64,000 bases of DNA from Streptomyces sp. 11x1 (GCF_032598905.1 NZ_CP122458.1:9325001-9389000); one strand, 5' to 3'; positions 24,635-33,462 are shown, numbered from the stretch's first letter. Notes: a model not told the origin generated them from the sequence alone. Made by a program: numbers and translations.

Positions 24635-25642
24635 ATGAACCCACCCCCCGCACCCCACAGAATCCGCACGGCGTTCCGTGCCACGGCGCTCGCCGCCGCC
24701 GTCTGTCTGACCGTCGCCGGCTGCTCGGTGCTCGGCGGCTCGCAGGCGGATTCGGACACGGGCGCGTCGGGACCCTCGGGCGGGATGAAGATCGCGCTGA
24801 TCACGCACAGCGCCGAAGGGGACGCTTTCTGGGACCTGGTCCGCAACGGCGCGGAGGTCGCGGCGGCCAAGGACGGTGTCGAGCTGACCTTCGTCAGCGA
24901 CCCCGACCCCGCCGGCCAGGCCAAGCTGGTGCGGGACGCGATCGCCGACAAGGTCGACGGCATCGCGGTGACCCTCGCCAAGCCGGCGGCGATGCGCGGC
25001 GCGGTCGCCGAGGCCCGCGCCGCCGGGATACCCGTGGTGGGCCTCAACTCCGGTATCGACGCCTGGCAGGCACAGGGGCTGCTGGCCTTCTACGGCCAGG
25101 ACGAGAGTGTCGCCGGCCGGGCCCTCGGCAACGAACTCGACGCCCGCGCCGCCAAGCACGCGCTGTGCGTCATCCACGAGCGCGGCAACGTCGCCGTGGA
25201 GGCCCGCTGTGCAGGTGTGCGCAAGACCTTCGCCGGGCAGACCGAGAACCTCTACGTCGACGGCACCGACATGGACTCGGTGACCGACTCCATCGCCGCG
25301 AGGCTCCGTCAGGACCCCACGATCGACGAGGTCGTGACCCTCGGCGCACAGTTCGCGCTCGCCGCCGTGGACTCCGTGGACGATGCCGGCAGCAAGGCCG
25401 AGGTCGCCACCTTCGACCTCAACAAGGACCTGGTCGAGGCGGTCAAGGACGGCGACGTCCAGTTCGCGGTGGACCAGCAGCCCTACCTCCAGGGCTATCT
25501 CGCCGTCGACGGACTCTGGCTCTACCGGACCAACGGCAACACCAGTGGCGGCGGGGTCGAGCCCGTGCTCACCGGCCCGGCGTTCGTCACCAAGAAGAAC
25601 ATCGCGGGCATCGCCGAGTTCGCGGCGAACGGCACCCGTTGA
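24635..25642 (+). CDS. Sugar ABC transporter substrate-binding lipoprotein (solitary)
   Basis: A 335-residue extracytoplasmic binding protein of the ribose/galactose class. The lipobox is CLTVAGCS with the cysteine near residue 31. The fold shows MKIALITHSAEGDAFWDLVR, ADKVDGIAVTLAKPAAM, GIPVVGLNSGIDAW and VKDGDVQFAVDQQPYLQGYL, the typical hinge and sugar-contact regions. No permease or ATPase gene adjoins it. The next gene in the same direction is the conservon kinase, 240 bases downstream past a hairpin. It may feed an unlinked transporter or present a sugar to the kinase; both are inference. Confidence 0.88.
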   Translation: MNPPPAPHRIRTAFRATALAAAVCLTVAGCSVLGGSQADSDTGASGPSGGMKIALITHSAEGDAFWDLVRNGAEVAAAKDGVELTFVSDPDPAGQAKLVRDAIADKVDGIAVTLAKPAAMRGAVAEARAAGIPVVGLNSGIDAWQAQGLLAFYGQDESVAGRALGNELDARAAKHALCVIHERGNVAVEARCAGVRKTFAGQTENLYVDGTDMDSVTDSIAARLRQDPTIDEVVTLGAQFALAAVDSVDDAGSKAEVATFDLNKDLVEAVKDGDVQFAVDQQPYLQGYLAVDGLWLYRTNGNTSGGGVEPVLTGPAFVTKKNIAGIAEFAANGTR

Positions 25643-25669
25643 CACCGGCAAACGGAACCTACCGTTCGG

Positions 25670-25712
25670 ACACGACCGTGGCCCGGAATCCAAGCATCCG
25701 GAACGGTCGTGT
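25670..25712 (+). terminator. Hairpin after the binding-protein gene
   Basis: Perfect 10-bp arms acacgaccgt (25670-25679) and acggtcgtgt (25703-25712). The loop contains a second stem ccgga/tccgg. It separates the binding protein from the conservon transcript. Confidence 0.65.
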
Positions 25713-25881
25713 AACGGCGACCCCAAACTTACGGCCACCCCTGCGACGTGCGTTCACTTGTGCGGATAACATCCTGCGCATCCCCAGTGCGCCGTACTGA
25801 CAGGTGTCCGCCCACCACTACGGGACCCTGTCGCCCCGCCCCCGATCCCTTCCGCTCCCCGCCAACCGCCCAAGGACGACG

Positions 25882-28308
25882 ATGCCCCCACGGACCGGCG
25901 CCCGGCGCCGTCTCGGCTCCATACGTCTCTCGCTGATCCTCCTGGCTCTGATCCCCAGCGTCACACTGGCCGTGAGCTGGGGTGTGACGACGACCCAGAT
26001 GTTCTCGGAGGGCCTGCGGCTGCGGACGCAGACCGGACTGAGCAAGTCGACCGGCGCGATGGGCACCGACGCGGCCCTCGCCCTGCAACGCGAGCGCGCC
26101 CTGTCGGCCGCCTACATGGGGGCCCGGGGCAGCTCCATGGCCGCCTTGGAACGGCAGCGCCGGGAGACCGACCGGGCGGTCGCCAAACTCGACCGTCGCG
26201 CCGGCGAGATCGAGGACGCCCCCGCCCGCATCGGCGATCAGCTGTACGCGGTCATGGGCGCCTCGAACAGCCTGGAGTACTACCGGGACCAGGTGGACAA
26301 CCCCACCGACATCACGCCCGAGCAGATCCTGGACCACTACAGCTCGATCATCGACGGCCAGATCCACGCCTTCCAGGCGCTCTCCCAGGTCGACGACGGA
26401 GACCTCACCTCGCAGGCCGGTCCGCTCGTCACCCTCGCGCAGGCCGCGGAGCTGGTCTCCCAGGAGGACGCGATCCTCACCCTCAACTGGCCCTCGGGCC
26501 AGTTCGACGAGCCGACCCGGGAGCGCTTCGCCCAGGTCGTCAGCGCCCGCCGCTGGCTCGTCGACAACCAGCTCGTGCCCTCGCTGGACGGCGAGGTGAA
26601 GATCTACGTCGAGAGGATCGTCCAGGGCCGGGACTGGCAGCGGCTCCAGGCCATCGAGGACCAGGTTCTCGGGGCCCGCCCCACGGGTACCGGGGCCGCG
26701 CGGAAGACCGAACTGCCGGACGCCCAGGCCGGCTGGAACGCCTCGATGGCGAAGCTGTCCGCCCAGTACGAGGAGTTGATCCGCAGCCAGACGCAGGCGC
26801 TGCTGGACCGCAGCGGCGAGGAGGCCCGCGGGCTGCTGATCACGGCCGGTTCGCTCAGCGCCGGCGGGCTCGGCGCGCTGCTGCTGTGCGTCGTGATGTC
26901 CTGGCGCATCACCCGCTCCCTGTCCCGGCGGCTCACCGGCCTGCGCACGGCCACCCTGAGCCTCGCCGAGCACCGGCTGCCCGACGTCGTCGCCCGCCTC
27001 GACCGGGGCGAGAAGGTCGACGTGGACGAGGCCGCGGCGCCGCTCGACTACGGCACCGACGAACTCGGCCAGGTCGCCAAGGCGTTCAACGCCGCCCAGC
27101 GCACCGCCGTGCACACCGCCGTGGAACTCGCCGATACCCGGCGCGGCTTCCAACGCGTCATCCTCGGCATCGCACGGCAGAGCCAGAACCTGGTCAACCT
27201 CCAGCTCACCAAGCTCGACAAGCTGGAGCGCCAGCACCAGGACCCGGAGATCCTCAAGGGCCTGTACGAACTGGACTCCACCGCGAGCCAGTTGCGCCGC
27301 TACGAGGAGAACCTGGTCATCATCAGCGGCGAGCGCCCCGGCCGCAGCTGGACCGAACCGGTCGCGCTGATCGACATCCTGCGCAGCGCCGTCGGCGAGG
27401 TCGCCCAGTACCAGCGGGTGGAGGTGCACACCGACGACGAGGTGTGGATCGCCCCGCCCGCCGTGGCCGACGTCATCCACCTTCTCGCCGAACTCATCGA
27501 CAACGCCACCTCCTACTCGCCCGCGCCCAGCCCGGTGGGCGTCCGCGCCGCGATCGTCGCCAAGGGCCTCGCCCTAGAGGTGGAGGACCGGGGGCTCGGC
27601 ATGTCCGAGGAGGACTACGCGGCGTTCAACGCCCAGCTGGCGGTGCCCCCGCAGTTCGACGTCGTCGCGCTCGCCGACGACCTCCGGCTCGGCATGTTCG
27701 TCATCGCCCGGCTCGCCAACCGGCACGGCATCACCGTCACCCTGCGCGCCTCGCCGTACGGCGGCACCACCGCGATCGTGCTGATCCCGGACGAGATCGT
27801 GGTGCGCGAGGCCCCCGCCCCCGACGAGGACGGCGCCGACCCGGTCGAACCGCCGTCCCGTGCCTCGCTGGTGGCGGCCCGCGTCTCCGCCGCCACGGCG
27901 GAGCCCCGTCCCGAATCCGTACGGCAGGACACCGACGGTACGCCGGAGGAACGATCCGCCACGCACGCGCGGGCCGCCGACACCGTCGAGGAGGCGAACG
28001 GGACACGACCGGCCCCCACGGGCAAGCCGCGGGCGGACAAGCCCCGGGCCGGGAAGAAGGGCGGCCTGATGCCGTTGCCCCGCCGGATACCGCAGACCAG
28101 TCTGGCGGCGGAGCTGAAGGAGGAGGCGGGGCCCTGCCCCGACGACGACGCCGACGACTTCACCGCCGAGCGGGCCGCCTCCTCGCTCGCCGGGTTCCAG
28201 CGCGGAACGCTCCAGGCACGTGACGACGAGACGGAACCGGATCTTCCAGCAGGGGAGGACAGCGCATCCGAAGACCCAGGAGACCGAGTCCCCGCCTCCG
28301 GCACCTGA
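25882..28308 (+). CDS. cvnA: Conservon sensor kinase CvnA, nitrate-sensor type
   Basis: An 808-residue membrane sensor. AAGGA precedes the ATG at 25882. A first helix (LSLILLALIPSVTLAVSWGV) leads to a large extracellular NIT-like helical domain (about 40-310). A second helix (GGLGALLLCVVMSW) and HAMP follow, then an ATPase domain with ELIDNATSYS (N box) and VEDRGLGMS (G1). The segment that normally holds LDH..R before RR.ENL reads LDSTASQLRRYEENL, so the expected acceptor histidine is a serine. The last 200 residues are charged, Pro-rich and probably disordered. It heads a cvnABCD operon of the type that signals like an eukaryotic G-protein system. Confidence 0.92.
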   Translation: MPPRTGARRRLGSIRLSLILLALIPSVTLAVSWGVTTTQMFSEGLRLRTQTGLSKSTGAMGTDAALALQRERALSAAYMGARGSSMAALERQRRETDRAVAKLDRRAGEIEDAPARIGDQLYAVMGASNSLEYYRDQVDNPTDITPEQILDHYSSIIDGQIHAFQALSQVDDGDLTSQAGPLVTLAQAAELVSQEDAILTLNWPSGQFDEPTRERFAQVVSARRWLVDNQLVPSLDGEVKIYVERIVQGRDWQRLQAIEDQVLGARPTGTGAARKTELPDAQAGWNASMAKLSAQYEELIRSQTQALLDRSGEEARGLLITAGSLSAGGLGALLLCVVMSWRITRSLSRRLTGLRTATLSLAEHRLPDVVARLDRGEKVDVDEAAAPLDYGTDELGQVAKAFNAAQRTAVHTAVELADTRRGFQRVILGIARQSQNLVNLQLTKLDKLERQHQDPEILKGLYELDSTASQLRRYEENLVIISGERPGRSWTEPVALIDILRSAVGEVAQYQRVEVHTDDEVWIAPPAVADVIHLLAELIDNATSYSPAPSPVGVRAAIVAKGLALEVEDRGLGMSEEDYAAFNAQLAVPPQFDVVALADDLRLGMFVIARLANRHGITVTLRASPYGGTTAIVLIPDEIVVREAPAPDEDGADPVEPPSRASLVAARVSAATAEPRPESVRQDTDGTPEERSATHARAADTVEEANGTRPAPTGKPRADKPRAGKKGGLMPLPRRIPQTSLAAELKEEAGPCPDDDADDFTAERAASSLAGFQRGTLQARDDETEPDLPAGEDSASEDPGDRVPASGT

Positions 28309-28356
28309 CGTCCTCACGACTCCCTCCCCGCAGACCGCTCATTGAAGGACACACAG

Positions 28357-28785
28357 ATGACACGCCCCATTCCCGCCACCCACAGCCAGCTCGACCAGCT
28401 GCTCACCGGACTGGTGGACCGGGTCGCCGAGGTCGACCACGCCGTCGTGCTCTCCGAGGACGGACTGGTCGTCAGCAAGTCCACCGCGTTCCTGCGCGAC
28501 GACGCCGAACGGCTGGCGGCGACCGCGTCCGGCCTGATGAGCCTCAGCAAGGGCGTCAGCATGGACTTTCGCGGCGGCCCCGTCCGCCAGTTGCTCATCG
28601 AGATGGGCAACGCCTTCCTGATCCTCACCAACGCCGGACCCGGCGCCAACCTCGCCGTGCTGACCCGGCAGGGCGCCGACGTCGGCGTGGTCGCGTACCA
28701 GATGAACATGCTGGTGAAGAAGATCGGCGAGCACCTCAGCGCGGCCCCGCGCGCCGGTGTCGTCGCGGCCGACAGCGGCGAGTGA
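28357..28785 (+). CDS. cvnB: Conservon roadblock/LC7 protein CvnB
   Basis: A 142-residue roadblock/LC7-fold protein (LDQLLTGLVDRVAEVDHAVV, then QLLIEMGNAFLILTNAG). GAAGGA precedes the ATG at 28357. In conservons such proteins act as partners or GTPase-activating factors for CvnD at the membrane. It follows cvnA by 48 bases and is separated from cvnC by one base. Confidence 0.93.
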   Translation: MTRPIPATHSQLDQLLTGLVDRVAEVDHAVVLSEDGLVVSKSTAFLRDDAERLAATASGLMSLSKGVSMDFRGGPVRQLLIEMGNAFLILTNAGPGANLAVLTRQGADVGVVAYQMNMLVKKIGEHLSAAPRAGVVAADSGE

Positions 28786-28786
28786 G

Positions 28787-29143
28787 GTGAACGGAGGCGA
28801 CGCGGCGGGCCGGCTGGTTCGCCCGTTCACCCTGACGGGCGGCCGGACCCGGCCCGCCCGTGGCGACTTCACCCTCATCACCATGGTGACGGCCGTGGAC
28901 CCGCAGCCGGCCGGGGGCACCCGGCCGCAGCCGGAGCACGCGCGGATCGTCAAGCTGTGCGCGAAGCCGATCGTGGTGGCGGAGCTGGCCAGCAAGCTCG
29001 ACCTCCCGGTCAGTGTGGTCGCCATCATGCTCTGCGACCTGCTGGAGGCGGGCCGGATCAGCGTCCGCCAGCCACGCCTGATCGCCCGCGCCCCCGACCT
29101 GGACCTGCTGAAGAAAGTGAGGGACGGCCTTGGCCGGCTCTGA
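28787..29143 (+). CDS. cvnC: Conservon DUF742 protein CvnC
   Basis: A 118-residue DUF742 protein. The GTG at 28787 gives a start just before RLVRPFTLTGGRTRP, the diagnostic N-terminal motif. The C-terminal winged-helix-like part reads HARIVKLCAKPIVVAELASK. Its end overlaps the start of cvnD by 14 bases. The biochemical role of DUF742 is unresolved; it is always found with CvnB and CvnD. Confidence 0.9.
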   Translation: MNGGDAAGRLVRPFTLTGGRTRPARGDFTLITMVTAVDPQPAGGTRPQPEHARIVKLCAKPIVVAELASKLDLPVSVVAIMLCDLLEAGRISVRQPRLIARAPDLDLLKKVRDGLGRL

Positions 29144-29711
29144 CCCCACCGCACAGGGCACCGCCGCACCCGACACGGTGAAGATCCTCATCGCCGGCGG
29201 CTTCGGCGTCGGAAAGACGACCATGGTCGGGTCGGTCAGCGAGATCGTCCCGCTGCGCACCGAGGAACCCCTCACCACCGCCGGGCTCGGGGTCGACGAC
29301 CTCGACGGCATCCCCGAGAAGAACGCCACCACGGTGGCCCTCGACTTCGGCCGGATCAGCATCGGCCAGGACCTGGTGCTCTATCTGTTCGGCACGCCCG
29401 GCCAGCAGCGGTTCTGGTTCATGTGGAACGACCTCGCGATCGGTGCCCTCGGCGCGGTCGTCCTCATCGACGTACGCCGCCCCGAGTCCAGCTTCGCCGC
29501 GATCGACTTCTTCGAACGCCGCAAGATCCCCTTCGTCGTCGGCGTCAACGGCTTCTACGGCGAGCACCCCTACGAGCCCGACGACATCCGCGAGTCCCTG
29601 GCCCTTCCCGAGAACACCCCGGTCCTCCTCTTCGACGCCCGCGAACGCACCTCGTGCCGCGACGTCCTGATCGCCCTCCTGGACCGACTGATCGCGGCGT
29701 CGGCCCGCTGA
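29130..29711 (+). CDS. cvnD: Conservon GTPase CvnD
   Basis: A 193-residue Ras-like GTPase. The P-loop is AGGFGVGKTTMVGS. The switch II region FGTPGQQRFWFMWND lacks the classic DxxG aspartate, and VGVNGFYG stands where NKxD is expected; both are usual for CvnD proteins. I use the TTG at 29130 (AGSDPTAQG follows), inside the end of cvnC, because no ATG or GTG lies before the P-loop. It is the last gene of the conservon; no cytochrome P450 gene follows as in some conservons. Confidence 0.92.
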   Translation: MAGSDPTAQGTAAPDTVKILIAGGFGVGKTTMVGSVSEIVPLRTEEPLTTAGLGVDDLDGIPEKNATTVALDFGRISIGQDLVLYLFGTPGQQRFWFMWNDLAIGALGAVVLIDVRRPESSFAAIDFFERRKIPFVVGVNGFYGEHPYEPDDIRESLALPENTPVLLFDARERTSCRDVLIALLDRLIAASAR

Positions 29712-29765
29712 GCGGTGGGCACGGGCGCCCCGGACGGGCCATGGAGGAGCGCAGGAGTGCTCCTA

Positions 29766-29981
29766 CTAGGCCCTGTCGTCGCATTCCCGCCTGCCCCGCG
29801 ACGCCATGCACGCGCTCTCGACGCACCGGGCACCGACCCGAGTACGTCCGGTACGCGGGTCAGTGCCCGGCACGCCGAGAGCACGCTCCCCCGGTCTCGG
29901 CTCCGCTCGACCGGGAGGTACCCCCACGACGCCGCGGGGCCGCCCTTCGGGCGACGACGGGAATGTGACGACAGGGCCTAG
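29766..29981. mobile_element. MITE-like foldback element with CTAG ends
   Basis: The 24-base ends (29766-29789 and 29958-29981) are inverted repeats with one mismatch, beginning ctaggccctgtcgtc. A nested inverted repeat lies inside (cgggcaccgacccg near 29825 and cgggtcagtgcccg near 29856, one mismatch), so most of the 216 bases can fold into one long hairpin. There is no coding capacity. The ctag at each end could be a 4-base target duplication of the YTAR kind made by IS5-group transposases. It sits just after cvnD. Confidence 0.7.
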
Positions 29982-30099
29982 AAGCGTCCTGAAGATCTTG
30001 AAAATGCGCCCGGCTTGCCCTACTTGATGGCGATTGACATTTACCGGCAATCCAGGGTGAGTCGGGCGGCCAGAGCAAGATCTTCAGCGGTCTCCTAGG
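29977..30099. mobile_element. Second small inverted-repeat element abutting the MITE
   Basis: Perfect 12-base inverted repeat ctgaagatcttg (29989-30000) and caagatcttcag (30076-30087). The similarity extends to cctag ends over about 24 bases with a few mismatches. It shares its left ctag with the preceding element. Its right end supplies the stop codon of the TetR gene (30095-30097). It looks like a decayed insertion sequence or another MITE; no transposase remains. Confidence 0.55.
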
Positions 30100-30700
30100 G
30101 ACGGACCTCCTCGCGCACCATCCCGGCCACGTGCTCGGTGATGGTGTCGAGGATGTCCGTCCACGCCGCGTCGTCGCCGAGGACCAGGAAGTTCAGGGTG
30201 AGGCCGTCGGTCATGGCGGCGAGGTAACGGGCCAGGACCGGTACGGGCACGGTCAGTTCGAAGCCCATCGACCTGCGCAACTGTTCGATGAGGTCGGCGT
30301 AGGTGACCTGGTACATCTCGTACTGGCGCCGGGCCAGGTGTTCGAAGCCGGGCTCGCGCAGGGCGTACTGGGTGAGTTCGTAGGTCAGCATGTGCTCGCC
30401 CGGGTGGGCGGAGACATGGTCCCAGTAGGCCTGGAAACCGGCCCGGACGGTCTCCCTGAGGGTGTCCCGGGGCCGGATCGCCTCCCGTACGAGGGTGACG
30501 TAGTGCCCGGTGATGGTGGTGATCACGGACTCGATCAGTTCCTGCTTCGACTCGAAGCAGTAGTGGAAGACGCTCAGTGACACGCCCGCCTCGGCCGCGA
30601 TGGACCGGGTCGTCGTCCTGGGGACGCCGTCCCGGGTCATCGCGCGGATCGCGGCCTCGGTGAGCTGTCTGCGCCGCTCGGCCGACGGCAGGCGTGCCAT
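30095..30700 (-). CDS. TetR-family transcriptional regulator
   Basis: A 201-residue regulator with the helix-turn-helix at about residues 25-60 (TTTRSIAAEAGVSLSVFHYC). The C-terminal domain (HPGEHMLTYELTQYALREPG) resembles the TetR_C_6/BetI-like group. GAGGA precedes the ATG at 30700. It follows the amidohydrolase-like gene by 31 bases on the same strand, so the two may share a transcript. Its last codons run into the abutting inverted-repeat element. The ligand is unknown. Confidence 0.88.
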   Translation of the reverse strand: MARLPSAERRRQLTEAAIRAMTRDGVPRTTTRSIAAEAGVSLSVFHYCFESKQELIESVITTITGHYVTLVREAIRPRDTLRETVRAGFQAYWDHVSAHPGEHMLTYELTQYALREPGFEHLARRQYEMYQVTYADLIEQLRRSMGFELTVPVPVLARYLAAMTDGLTLNFLVLGDDAAWTDILDTITEHVAGMVREEVRP

Positions 30701-30731
30701 GTGCGTTCCTCATCTCCCCCGTGGTCCGCGA

Positions 30732-32792
30732 TCAGCCGCTGTAGACGCCTACCTCGTAGAGGGAGTAGCCCCAGTCGGTGCCGCGGTCGGTCCCGAGCAT
30801 TCGAACATATCTGGCCGGCACGGCGGTGAACCCGGCCGTGTCCAGACCGCCGTCGCCGGAGGTCGTGGACCATACGGTCTTCCAGGTCGAGCCGTCGGTG
30901 GAGACCTCGATCCGGTATGCCTTGCCGTAGGCCCGCTCCCAGTCCAGCGTGACCTTCTTGATCACGCGCGAGGAGCCGAGGTCGAGCTGCAGCCACTGGC
31001 TGTCGCTCCAGTCGCTCGCCCAGCGGGTGGAGCCGTCGCCGTCCACCGCCCGGCCGGGCTGGTAGCTGGTGAAGGGGTTCGACTCGGACGAACTGGCCGT
31101 CGCCGACGCACCCTTGGCGAGGTTCACGCCCGCCCGGTGGGCCTCGGAGGCACCCCAGGTGCCCAGGTAGGACTCGGCGCCCTTGAAGAGGTCGTCCACC
31201 ACGCCCTGGCCGCCGACGAGCCGGATGTCCTCGATCCAGTCCGGGACCATGCCCACATGGGCGGCACCGTCGGTGTTGTAGTTCCAGGTGCGCTGACCCG
31301 TGGTCTGCCTGTCGATCGTCGAGCCGCCGTCGACGCTCCTGAAGGGGTACGTCACCGGGTTGGAGGTGTTCGCGCCGCGCGGGGCGGGGTGGTCACCGAT
31401 GCCGTTGAAGTCCGTACCGAAGCCGTAGCCCACGTCGTACTTGGCCCGCAGCGCGTCGGTGCGCTTCGCCTCCTCGCTGAACTCCGCCGACCCGTGCATG
31501 TACTGGGCGACGAAACCGCCGAGGGAGTAGACCCGCTCCGTCCAGTTCAGGTCCATCCAGCTGTGCGAGGACAGCACGCCCGGGTAGGACGCGGCCTCGA
31601 ACATGTCCAGAACCTGGCCGGTGGCCTTGACGCTCATGTGGTCGATCTCGAGCATCATCTTGCGCTTCATCATGCCCTGCACGGCGTACTCACCGAGATC
31701 GGTCAGCCCCCGTACGTTGCACTGCGCGTTCTCGTCGTACTCCGGCACCTCGGTGCCCGCCGGCAGGTCCTCCTCGGCCTCCGTCGACGCCCCACCGATG
31801 GGGTTGTCCTTCTGCGGGCCCTTGCACTTCTCCGTCTGCCAGAAGGTGCCCGTCGACAGGAACTGGCCGACGTTGATCGCCGTACCGAGACCGTGCTCGT
31901 CGAAGCGGACGCCGCACAGCGCGTTGTCGAACTTGTGGCACAGGAACATGCTGCGCACACCCAGGTCGTACAGCTCGTCGAGGCCCTTGTCGATGTCCTC
32001 CTTGCTGCACTGCGGGATGTCGAGGATCTGCTTGCAGCCGAACGGCTCGGAGGTCTCCACGCCCAGGACGACGGCGAGCTTGCCCTGCTTGATCACCTCA
32101 CGGGCCTGCGCGCTGTCGGTGACGATCCGGAACCAGCCCTTGCCGGTGCCGCCGTACTGCGCGTCGATGTACGCCTGGAGGTCGTACGTCAGCTTCGCCT
32201 GGAGCCGGATCGAGGTCATCTCGTCGCAGCTGCGGTCCTTGAACGGGTAGACCGAGCAGATCATCCCGTTGGTGACCAGGTCGTTGACCAGCACCCGCTG
32301 GCCGCCGCGCCAGGCGCGCTCGATCCAGGCGTAGTAGTTGGCCTGGTGGGTCATCGAGTCGTACGCCGGCCAGTCCTTGAACGTCGGGTAGCCGACCGGG
32401 TCGTGCTTGCCGTCGCCGCCGTGGGTGATGTAGTCGAAGATCGCGAGGGAGCCGTCAGGGTAGTGCTCGGGACAGTCCTTCAGCGCGTCCGCGATACCGG
32501 ACGTCGAGAACACCTTGCCGCAGATGAGCCGGCCGCCGAACGCCTCGTTGGAGAACAGGTGGTTGTGCGCGTCGACGAACCCGCGCACGTCCCCCGCCGC
32601 ATCGGTGCCCTTGAACGGCTCGCCCGTCACGTTGATCTGGGAGTCGGGCGACGGCCGTGAGGTGGGCAGCCACCATTCGGCGGTGGCGGCCGAACTCGAC
32701 GACGGGCTGAGCAGCATGCCCATCGTGGTCAGGAACAGCGCCAGCACCATGAGGGGTCTGCGGCTGCGATGGGCGCGTGGAGTCCTGGTCAT
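30732..32792 (-). CDS. Secreted metal-dependent amidohydrolase-like protein with F5/8C domain
   Basis: A 686-residue exported protein. The ATG at 32792 is preferred over a GTG six bases upstream because GAGG lies 8 bases before it. A Sec signal runs to SSSAATA. The catalytic part has FVDAHNHLFSNEAFGG, KLAVVLGVETSEPFGC and MMLEIDHMSVKATGQ, in keeping with the TIM-barrel amidohydrolase/dipeptidase superfamily, though the substrate is unknown. From about residue 550 a discoidin (F5/8 type C, CBM32-like) domain follows (ATASSSESNPFTSYQPGRAV; YLRT-type ending LYEVGVYSG). The domain probably binds sugars at the surface. TetR follows directly. Confidence 0.82.
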   Translation of the reverse strand: MTRTPRAHRSRRPLMVLALFLTTMGMLLSPSSSSAATAEWWLPTSRPSPDSQINVTGEPFKGTDAAGDVRGFVDAHNHLFSNEAFGGRLICGKVFSTSGIADALKDCPEHYPDGSLAIFDYITHGGDGKHDPVGYPTFKDWPAYDSMTHQANYYAWIERAWRGGQRVLVNDLVTNGMICSVYPFKDRSCDEMTSIRLQAKLTYDLQAYIDAQYGGTGKGWFRIVTDSAQAREVIKQGKLAVVLGVETSEPFGCKQILDIPQCSKEDIDKGLDELYDLGVRSMFLCHKFDNALCGVRFDEHGLGTAINVGQFLSTGTFWQTEKCKGPQKDNPIGGASTEAEEDLPAGTEVPEYDENAQCNVRGLTDLGEYAVQGMMKRKMMLEIDHMSVKATGQVLDMFEAASYPGVLSSHSWMDLNWTERVYSLGGFVAQYMHGSAEFSEEAKRTDALRAKYDVGYGFGTDFNGIGDHPAPRGANTSNPVTYPFRSVDGGSTIDRQTTGQRTWNYNTDGAAHVGMVPDWIEDIRLVGGQGVVDDLFKGAESYLGTWGASEAHRAGVNLAKGASATASSSESNPFTSYQPGRAVDGDGSTRWASDWSDSQWLQLDLGSSRVIKKVTLDWERAYGKAYRIEVSTDGSTWKTVWSTTSGDGGLDTAGFTAVPARYVRMLGTDRGTDWGYSLYEVGVYSG

Positions 32793-33144
32793 ACTCACGT
32801 CCTCGGTCGGGGGTGCGCGGTCGATCGGCCAGACCGTTCCGGGACACGGTGAACATTCACGACGCCTCAGGCCTGCCCGGGCGCGTTTGTCATGGCTGGC
32901 ACAAGCGATGTGACGAGAATCGCCACTGCGGTGATCCGAGTCAATAGTCCGGGACGGTTGACCTGGAGGCGCCCTCGGCCCTACGAGGGGGTGGCGCTTC
33001 GTCGAATTCCCGTGTGGGGGCGGGGGATTGCCGGGCGGGGCGGCGGAGTGCCGTGCGGCGGTGCAGGAGTTCCCCTGCGGAGTCGGGGGCCGTCCGAGGT
33101 GGTCGCTGACCTTTGCCCTGGGCGACGGGCGTCCTCGCTCGGGA
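32793..33144. other. Intergenic region between amidohydrolase and LacI remnant
   Basis: About 350 bases. The first 180 should hold the promoter of the amidohydrolase gene. The remainder continues the open frame of the LacI remnant on the minus strand beyond its recognisable end (after VIRQSVRPP) but codes for nothing I recognise. No strong hairpin was seen. Confidence 0.35.
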
Positions 33145-33462
33145 AGGCGGGCGTACCGACTGCCGGATCACCAGCTGCGTGCTCAGCACCACGTGGTCGT
33201 CGCCGCCCGGGCGCTCCTCGTGCTTCAGCGCCAACCGGACCGCCGTGAGCCCCGGATCCTCGTACGGCACCCGGACCGTGGTCAGTGTGGGGGAGGGGTC
33301 GGCGGCGAACGGGATGTCGTTGAAGCCGATCAGGGGGACGTCGCCGGGGCGTCGAGCCGGCGTGTACTGCTCTGCCGAGACCTCTCTGTCGGGGCCGTCG
33401 ATCAGTGCGACGCTTCGCTGGACGGCGCCGCACGTCCGCCGCGGCGCCGTCACGACAGCGGG
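33145..33462 (-). pseudogene. LacI-family regulator remnant
   Basis: The translation keeps scattered parts of a LacI/GalR sugar-binding domain: SVALIDGPDREVSAEQ, then PLIGFNDIPFAADPSPTLTT, VRVPYEDPGLTAVRLAL and STQLVIRQSVRPP. The first and second blocks are normally about 60 residues apart, so an internal deletion has occurred. The DNA-binding headpiece is missing; the frame begins inside the promoter of the mannanase gene. It is probably the decayed local regulator of the neighbouring glycosidase genes. Confidence 0.75.

Noticed and set aside
25729..27480. A 583-residue minus-strand frame opposite cvnA
   Set aside because: The plus strand carries the kinase with helices and ATPase boxes; the minus frame is a compositional shadow.
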